From assembly GCA_021160885.1 (NCBI GenBank), contig JAGHBR010000074.1, positions 1-9,323 of the forward strand: a DNA stretch of 9,323 nucleotides, read 5' to 3'. Made by a program: the position numbers and the translations under genes. The stretch is from Caldisericaceae bacterium. GTDB taxonomy: Bacteria; Calditrichota; Calditrichia; Calditrichales; Calditrichaceae. Below, piece by piece: positions 1 to 6,400 of this stretch (its first letter is position 1; the number at the start of each line of letters is the position of its first letter). The notes under the pieces are model-generated. The model worked only from the letters and a program-made list of their open reading frames with translations, was not told the origin of the DNA and did no database searches.

Positions 1-332
1 CCCCTTACGTGGCGCCTCGCACAGAAAGCGAAGAAAAACTGGCTAAAATTGTTCGGGAAGTGCTGAATATTGAACAGGTTGGTGTATTCGACAATTTCTT
101 TGAACTAGGTGGGCATTCCATGATGGCTACTCAGGTGGTTTCACGAATTCAGGAAGAATTTGGTGTTGAACTGCCATTGCGTGCTTTCTTTGAAAATCCT
201 ACTATTGAAAATATCGCACAGGCTATTGCACAGGCACAGCTGGAAAACCTTGAATCGGACGAATTGAACAATGTTTTAAATGAAATTGAAAATCTTTCTG
301 ACGATGAAATTGACAAATTATTGAATAATTGA
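1..332 (+). CDS. NRPS, C-terminal end (PCP domain plus acidic tail), 5' partial
   Basis: This is the last part of an NRPS whose start lies before the window. The reading frame is open from base 3 (Pro-Tyr-Val-Ala-Pro-Arg) to the TGA at 330-332, giving 109 visible residues. The opening residues resemble the linker that follows an adenylation domain, so the GTG at 9 is an internal valine and not a start. A PCP fold follows, with the helix EEKLAKIVREVL, the stretch DNFFELGGHS and the closing motif ENPTIENIAQAI. The serine at 117-119 is the expected 4'-phosphopantetheine attachment site. The GGHS form is typical of carriers that hand over directly to an L-type condensation domain, whereas GGDS is common before epimerases. 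The protein ends with a tail of about 27 residues, nine of them Asp or Glu, and has no thioesterase, reductase or epimerase. It should therefore pass its chain to the protein encoded 68 bases downstream, most likely in the same operon. Confidence 0.95.
   Translation, partial: PYVAPRTESEEKLAKIVREVLNIEQVGVFDNFFELGGHSMMATQVVSRIQEEFGVELPLRAFFENPTIENIAQAIAQAQLENLESDELNNVLNEIENLSDDEIDKLLNN
69..245 (+). other. PCP (thiolation) domain of the upstream NRPS
   Basis: This is a carrier domain. The LGGHS motif is encoded at 105-119 and its serine at 117-119 should carry the phosphopantetheine arm. The closing helix FFENPTIENIAQAI is well conserved. No catalytic domain follows it, so the bound L-aminoacyl or peptidyl chain should go to the condensation domain that opens the next protein. 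Confidence 0.92.
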
Positions 333-339
333 CTATAAA
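310..339 (+). promoter_or_regulatory. Possible sigma70-type promoter ahead of the dimodular NRPS
   Basis: TTGACA at 310-315 and TATAAA at 334-339 are separated by 18 bases, which is close to the housekeeping sigma70 consensus. The -35 box lies inside the last codons of the upstream gene. Transcription would begin near 346, giving a leader of about 55 bases before the ATG at 401. In AT-rich DNA such pairs can occur by chance, and Bacteroidota use a different consensus, so this is only a candidate. The main transcript probably reads through from the upstream gene. Confidence 0.3.
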
Positions 340-360
340 ATTAATTTGGAAACAATACTC

Positions 361-399
361 ATGATTGCAGGTTTCAACCAAAACATCAAGGACATGTAA
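361..399 (+). CDS. Possible 12-codon leader mini-ORF before the NRPS
   Basis: An ATG at 361 opens a reading frame of 12 codons (MIAGFNQNIKDM) that ends with TAA at 397-399, one base before the NRPS start codon. A weak purine-rich stretch (GGAAA, 348-352) lies upstream at workable spacing. If translated, its terminating ribosome would sit on the NRPS start, which suits translational coupling. It is so short that chance is a serious alternative, and the peptide shows no recognisable attenuator features such as a run of one amino acid. Confidence 0.2.
   Translation: MIAGFNQNIKDM
388..392 (+). promoter_or_regulatory. Ribosome binding site fixing the NRPS start at 401
   Basis: AAGGA lies eight bases before the ATG at 401, which is good Shine-Dalgarno spacing. 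The in-frame TTG at 365 has no comparably placed site and would add only 12 residues with no domain content. The ATG at 401 also gives an N-terminus (MNELSKRLAHLSPKQRELL) of the kind commonly seen at NRPS starts. Confidence 0.75.
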
Positions 400-400
400 A

Positions 401-496
401 ATGAACGAGCTGAGCAAAAGATTAGCCCATTTATCACCAAAACAACGAGAATTATTGTTGAAAAAATTACAACAGGCAAATAGAGAACCAGCATCG
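401..496 (+). other. N-terminal basic helix, possible docking segment
   Basis: Residues 1-32 precede the first condensation motif and begin MNELSKRLAHLSPKQRELL. The stretch looks helical and carries seven Lys or Arg against three Glu. Segments like this are common at the front of NRPS proteins that open with a condensation domain. Because the upstream NRPS ends in a strongly acidic tail, a docking role is a reasonable inference, but it is not a match to a characterised docking family. Confidence 0.45.
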
Positions 497-3400
497 GAAT
501 TTAAAATTCAGCCAAGAAAAAACCCGTCGAACTACCCACTATCCTTTGCTCAGGAACGCTTATGGTTTTTACAGCAATTAGCACCCGAAAGTCCATTCTA
601 CAATATGCCTATGGCCTTATTAATTCGGGGCAAGCTAAATCAAAGCAGTTTAAAGCAAGCCATTGCTTACTTATTGGATCGACATGAAATACTGCGTTCT
701 TTTTACATTACTGGTAAAGACGGCAATCCTAGTCAAAAGATCGCAAAGCTAAGAGAAGTTCCTTTCCAATGCAGTGAAAAGTTTTTGGATCGTGAAACAA
801 TTGATCAACTGATTAAAGACGAGGTTTCTCAACCATTCGATTTGACCAAAGCCCCTCTGATCTTTTTCAAGCTCTTTAAAATCAATGAAAATGAAAGCAT
901 TCTATTAATCAATTTACATCATATCATTGCGGACGGTTGGTCGGTAAATGTAATGATTGATGAATTACTCCGGCTTTATCGACAAATTCAATCAGGAAAG
1001 AAACCTTTGTTACCGGAGCCAAAACTCCAGTATGCCGATTTTGCGGAATGGCATAACCAATTTATCTTTTCACCAAGAGTGACTCAACAGTTAAAGTTCT
1101 GGGAAGATTATCTGCAGGGTATGCCTCAGGTACTGGAATTTGTTACCGATTATCCTCGCCCTGCTGTCCAAAATCATGAAGGTAAACAACTGATAAAAAA
1201 AGTAGACAGCATCCTTTATCAGAAGCTGCTTAATCTGGCCAAAAGCCTTCAAATTACACCTTATTCCCTTTTTCTTGCCATTACCCAGCTTTTTCTTCTC
1301 AAGATAACCGGACAACCTGACTTCGGGGTGGGTGTCCCCTTGGCCAATCGGCATCGCAAGGCCTTTGAAAAACTGGTGGGCTTTTTTGTAAATACAGGGG
1401 TTGTTCGTTCAAACATTAACCCATTAACCCCTTTTAGCGAGTTTGCAAAACGAACCCACCAGGACGTTTTAACCATTGCCGAAAATCAGGATATTCCCTT
1501 CGATCTGATTGTAGACAAAGTTAGCAAAGAACATGATTTAAGTCGTTCTCCGTTGTTTCAAGTTATGTTTGATTTACAGAGATTGCCGTTTATTAATTTA
1601 AAATTGGATGAAATAGAAATTTCACCATATGATTTCCAAATCGACATTTCCAAATTTGACTTGTTATTCTTATTAACCGACTACCAGAATCATTTAAAAG
1701 TTGCTATCGAATACAACACGCAAATTTTTGCAAATGATACAGTTAGTCTCTGGGCCAATTATTATATGGAGTTCATGACCCAGGTCGCAAATACTCCGGA
1801 ACAATTGATTAAAGATTTAAAGCTGATTTCTCCAACTCAGGAGAAGAAGTTAATTTCTGAAATAAGATCCTTTCGCCAACCTTACCCCAGCGATAAAACG
1901 GTTGTTCGATTATTTGAAGATCAAGTCAAAAAAACGCCGGACGCAGTTGCTGTCCGGTACAAAGGACGCGATCTTACTTACCAACAGATTAACAATATGG
2001 CAAATCAACTGGCCCATTACATTCTAAACCATTTCCCATCCAGTAAACCACTGATTGGCTTACTGATGAACAAATCTCACTTGCTCATTGTGGCCATTTT
2101 GGGTATTATTAAATCGGGGAAGGGATATCTGGCGCTGGATCCCAAATACCCCACACAACGTATTGCATTCATCCTACAGGACACGCAAACGGAACTGGTC
2201 ATAACTGACGGCGAGATGAAAAAGAATTTGCCAGTCGAGAGGGTTAAAATACTACCATTAGACGAAAAATGGCCGGAAATTGAAAATCAGGATGAGCACA
2301 ACCCGGGCCTTACCATCTCACCCGAAGACATTATTTACACCATGTTCACTTCAGGTTCCACAGGAATTCCCAAGGGTGTGGTAGTGCCCCACAAAGCGGT
2401 AATTCGCCTGGTGTTCAACCAAAACTATGCTGATTTTGGTCCAGAGGAACATATTGGATTTTTATCCTCGATTGCGTTTGATGCCTCTACATTTGAGATA
2501 TGGGGAGCCTTACTCCATGGTGCCATACTGTCCATTTTTCCACATCTAAAACCTTCCCTTTCTGAAATCGCCCGGTTTATCATTGAAGAAGAAATCTCCT
2601 TACAATTCATTACAACCGGTCTTTTTCATTTATTGATTGATGAACAGTTAGACTCATTAGTAACAATCAAGCAACTTTTGGCCGGTGGCGATGTTTTATC
2701 TCCTGTCCACCTAAAAAAATTATTCCAGAAAATGCCCAAAGGTCATTATTTTATTCCTGTTTACGGTCCTACAGAGAACACGACCTATACAACAGCACTA
2801 AAAATGGCAGATCTGTCGAAGATGACTTCTACCGTGCCCATTGGCATTCCTATTCACAACAGCGAAGTTTACATCTTGGACCCCTTCTTAAATCTTGTTC
2901 CTCCGGGAGTTCCAGGGGAACTTTATGCCGCCGGAGACGGACTGGCAATTGGTTACTTGAATCGCCCTGATTTGACGGCAGAACGCTTTTTACCCAATCC
3001 TTTTTCTGACAAACCCGGTGACCGGATGTACAGCACAGGTGATTTGGTGCGTCAAAGAGCCGATGGAATCATCGAATTTATCCGAAGGATCGATCAGCAG
3101 GTCAAGATTCGAGGATTTCGTGTTGAATTAGGCGAAATTGAACACGCCATCAAAAAGGATTCCAGAATTAAAGATGCTATTGTTACAACCTTTGAAGAAA
3201 CACCAGGTGATAAGTTGCTGGTCGCTTATTTGATTGCAGAAAAAAAGGGAAAAAAATTAATTGAAGATATGAAAGAATATTTACAGAAGGAACTACCCTC
3301 ATACATGGTGCCGGACTTTTTTGTCTTCATGGAGAGCTTTCCGTTGAATATTAGTGGTAAAGTAGATCGCAGAGCTTTACCCCGGCCACAGTTAGATGAA

Positions 3401-6400
3401 ATTGCCACCGCTAATGAATATATTCCCCCAGCTAATGCACTGGAAGAATATTTAGCAAAAATTTGGCAGGAAGTCTTAGGCCTCGAACGAATCGGTATTA
3501 AAGATAACTTCTTTGATCTTGGTGGGAATTCATTAAAAGCTGCCGTATTCATTAATCGCCTACAACAGGAATTTGATCATGAATTCCCGGTAGCAGCTGT
3601 TTTTAAAGCCCCAACCATCGAACAACTTTCAGCCTACCTTTTAGAATATTTTGATGATCTTGTAGCTAAAAAATTTAAGCTAAGAAATAATCATGATAAA
3701 CCAATCGATATCTCCCTTGATAAGAGCATAAAAAAAGTGGAGGGAAAACAGATTGAAACATTTCGCAAGATAATTCGTCCTCTGCCCCCGTTTGATCAAA
3801 AAACAAAATCCAAAAATCCACCGGCACTATTTATTTTATCGCCTCCCCGCTCGGGTTCAACCTTATTTCGGATCATGCTGGCTGGTAATCCACAACTCTT
3901 CTCTCCTCCCGAGTTAGATCTATTATCTTTTAACACGCTCGGTGAACGGAAAGAAACGTTCCGTCAACCTGGTTTGGAAATCTGGCTCGAAGCCACAATT
4001 CGTGCGATTATGGAATTGAAAAAATGCGATTACTACACCGCAAAAAAATTGATGGATGAGTTTGAAAAACAAAATATGGCAATTAAGGAGTTTTATCGCC
4101 TGTTACAGGAATGGGCCGGCGGGCGTCTATTGGTAGACAAAACCCCAACTTATCCTTTTGATCTAAATGTATTGCAACGTGCTGAAGAATATTTTGAAAA
4201 TCCATTTTATATCCACCTGATCAGGCATCCTTATGCGATGATTTATTCTTTTATAGAAGCCAAGCTGGATCAAAATTTCTTCCGCTATGATCATCCCTTT
4301 TCCCGTCAGGAATTGGCAGAGTTGATCTGGATTGTTTCGAATCAAAATATCTTAACATTTTTAGAAAAAATTCCTGAACAACGTAAATTTCAATTACGAT
4401 TTGAAGATTTATTGTTAAATCCAAGAGAAGAGCTGCAACGCATCTGTTCATTCCTGCAAATTGAGTTCGATGAAGAGATGCTAAAACCATACCATGGAAA
4501 CAAGATGACTGACGGTGCCCGGAAAAACACGCAAATGGTCGGTGATTTTAAATTTTACCTGCACCGTGACATTGATCAGGAAGTGGCTTACAAGTGGAAA
4601 AAGCACCACAAAGTTGACTTTTTAAGCGACATTGCCTGGAATTTAGCGGCTCGATTTAATTACCAAGTAGAAAAAAATCTGGCTAAAATGCGATCAAAAT
4701 CAAGTTTCAGAATCACCCCACTTAAAAACAAAGCCAATATTCCTCTTTCTTTCTCTCAACAACGTCTCTGGTTTTTGGAACAATTAACCCCTGGGCAAGC
4801 TGGTTACAATATCCCAATCGCTATTCGAATTAAGGGTATGTTTGATATCAATGCAGTTAAAAAAGCCTGGGAGCAGCTCATCATTCGTCATGAGTCTTTA
4901 AGAACTGTTTTCAATTTTAAAAATGAGACGCCCGTTCAAATAATCAAAGACTATATCAAATCACCTTTGCAATATTTCAGCCAGGAACAATTAAAAAATA
5001 GAGATATTAAGCAAATCATTAAAGAAGATGCTAATAAGCCTTTTGATCTGATCAATGGCCCTTTGTTGAGGGGAATGATATTTACTCTGTTAGACAATGA
5101 ATTCATTTTTTACGTGAACATGCACCACATTATTTCTGATGGTATTTCGACTGGCATTTTTATTCGCGATTTAAATGAATTATACAATGCCATCGTCGAA
5201 AACAGATCACCGGATTTGCCCGATTTGCCTGTGCAGTATGCTGATTATTCAGTATGGCAAAGAGAAACGCTAAAAGGAGACTATCTAAAAAAAGAACTAC
5301 AATTTTGGCAGGAACAGTTTAAGAATGTCCCTCCCTTACTGGAGTTACCATACGACAGGCCTCGTCCACGAGTGCAAACTTATAATGGCAGGAAACTCTA
5401 TTTTGAGCTCTCTAAAAATGTGACACAAAAAATTAATGCCTTGGCTAAGCAATTTCATACAACGCCTTTTGTCATTTTATTGGGCGTTTTTCAAACCCTG
5501 CTTTACCGTTATAGTCAGCAATCGACTATTTTAATCGGAACCCCGGTGGCTAATCGAAACAGGAAAGAGATAGAAAATTTAATTGGCTTTTTTGTTAATA
5601 CTCTTGTCATCCGCACGGATTTTAATAATAAAATGTCGTATGCGGATTTAATTAAAACAGTGAAAGAGCGCGTTTCTGATGTCTTTGCTCATCAGGAAGT
5701 TCCCTTCGAAAAAATTATTGATCACCTTAAAATCGAAAGAAGTCTGAGTTACAACCCATTATTCCAGGTTATGTTTGCCTACCAGCCTCCTGCCTTAGCC
5801 TCCATTGAATTTAAATATTTTCAAGCCGAACCTCTCGAACTCGATAACAATGTCTCGAAATTCGATATGACTTTATCGCTGGCCGAGGTAAGAGGAGTTC
5901 TTAAAGGTGAGTGGGAGTACAATACGGACTTGTGGGATCAATCGACTATCGACCAAATGTTACGCCACTTTTTAAATTTACTGAATGCTGTATTGGAAAA
6001 TCCTTCTTTAACTTTAAACCAATACTCTCTGTTGCAGAAAAAAGAAATTGAACAGATTGTTGAAAAGTTTAACCCTAAAATTGCAAAACCATTTCCAAAA
6101 AGCCATTTAGTTTTTCAATTATTGGAACAACAGGTAGCAAAAAACCCGCACCAGATAGCCGTATCATATCTGGATCAGCAATTATCATTCAGAGAATTCA
6201 ATCAAAAAGTAAACCAACTTGCTCATTATCTTATTGATCAGGGAATTAAGCCAGAAGAAATAGTAGGCATTTTAATGGACCGTTCCGTCGAAATGTTGAT
6301 AAGCATTTACGCTATCTGGAAAGCAGGTGCTGCTTATTTACCTTTAGACGTCAACTATCCACGTGAACGTATTCAATATATGCTACAGGATTCCGGTTGT

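Noticed and set aside
9..11. GTG at 9 as a start codon of a small stand-alone carrier protein
   Set aside because: The frame is open to the window edge, and the preceding Pro-Tyr and following Ala-Pro-Arg look like an A-to-PCP linker. This is the end of a larger protein.
365..400. TTG at 365 as the start of the dimodular NRPS
   Set aside because: It adds only 12 residues without domain content and lacks a well-placed ribosome binding site. The ATG at 401 has AAGGA eight bases upstream.
533..1870. C1 as a starter (lipoinitiation) or heterocyclization domain
   Set aside because: The motif is HHxxxDG and not the DxxxxD of cyclization domains, and a carrier-ended NRPS lies directly upstream in the same operon, so an elongation role is more likely.
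3818..4675. Reading the inserted domain as a thioesterase, kinase or reductase
   Set aside because: There is no GxSxG lipase-type motif and no Rossmann reductase motif. The SPPRSGSTLF loop plus the RHPYAMIYS motif fits PAPS-binding sulfotransferases rather than a kinase P-loop.
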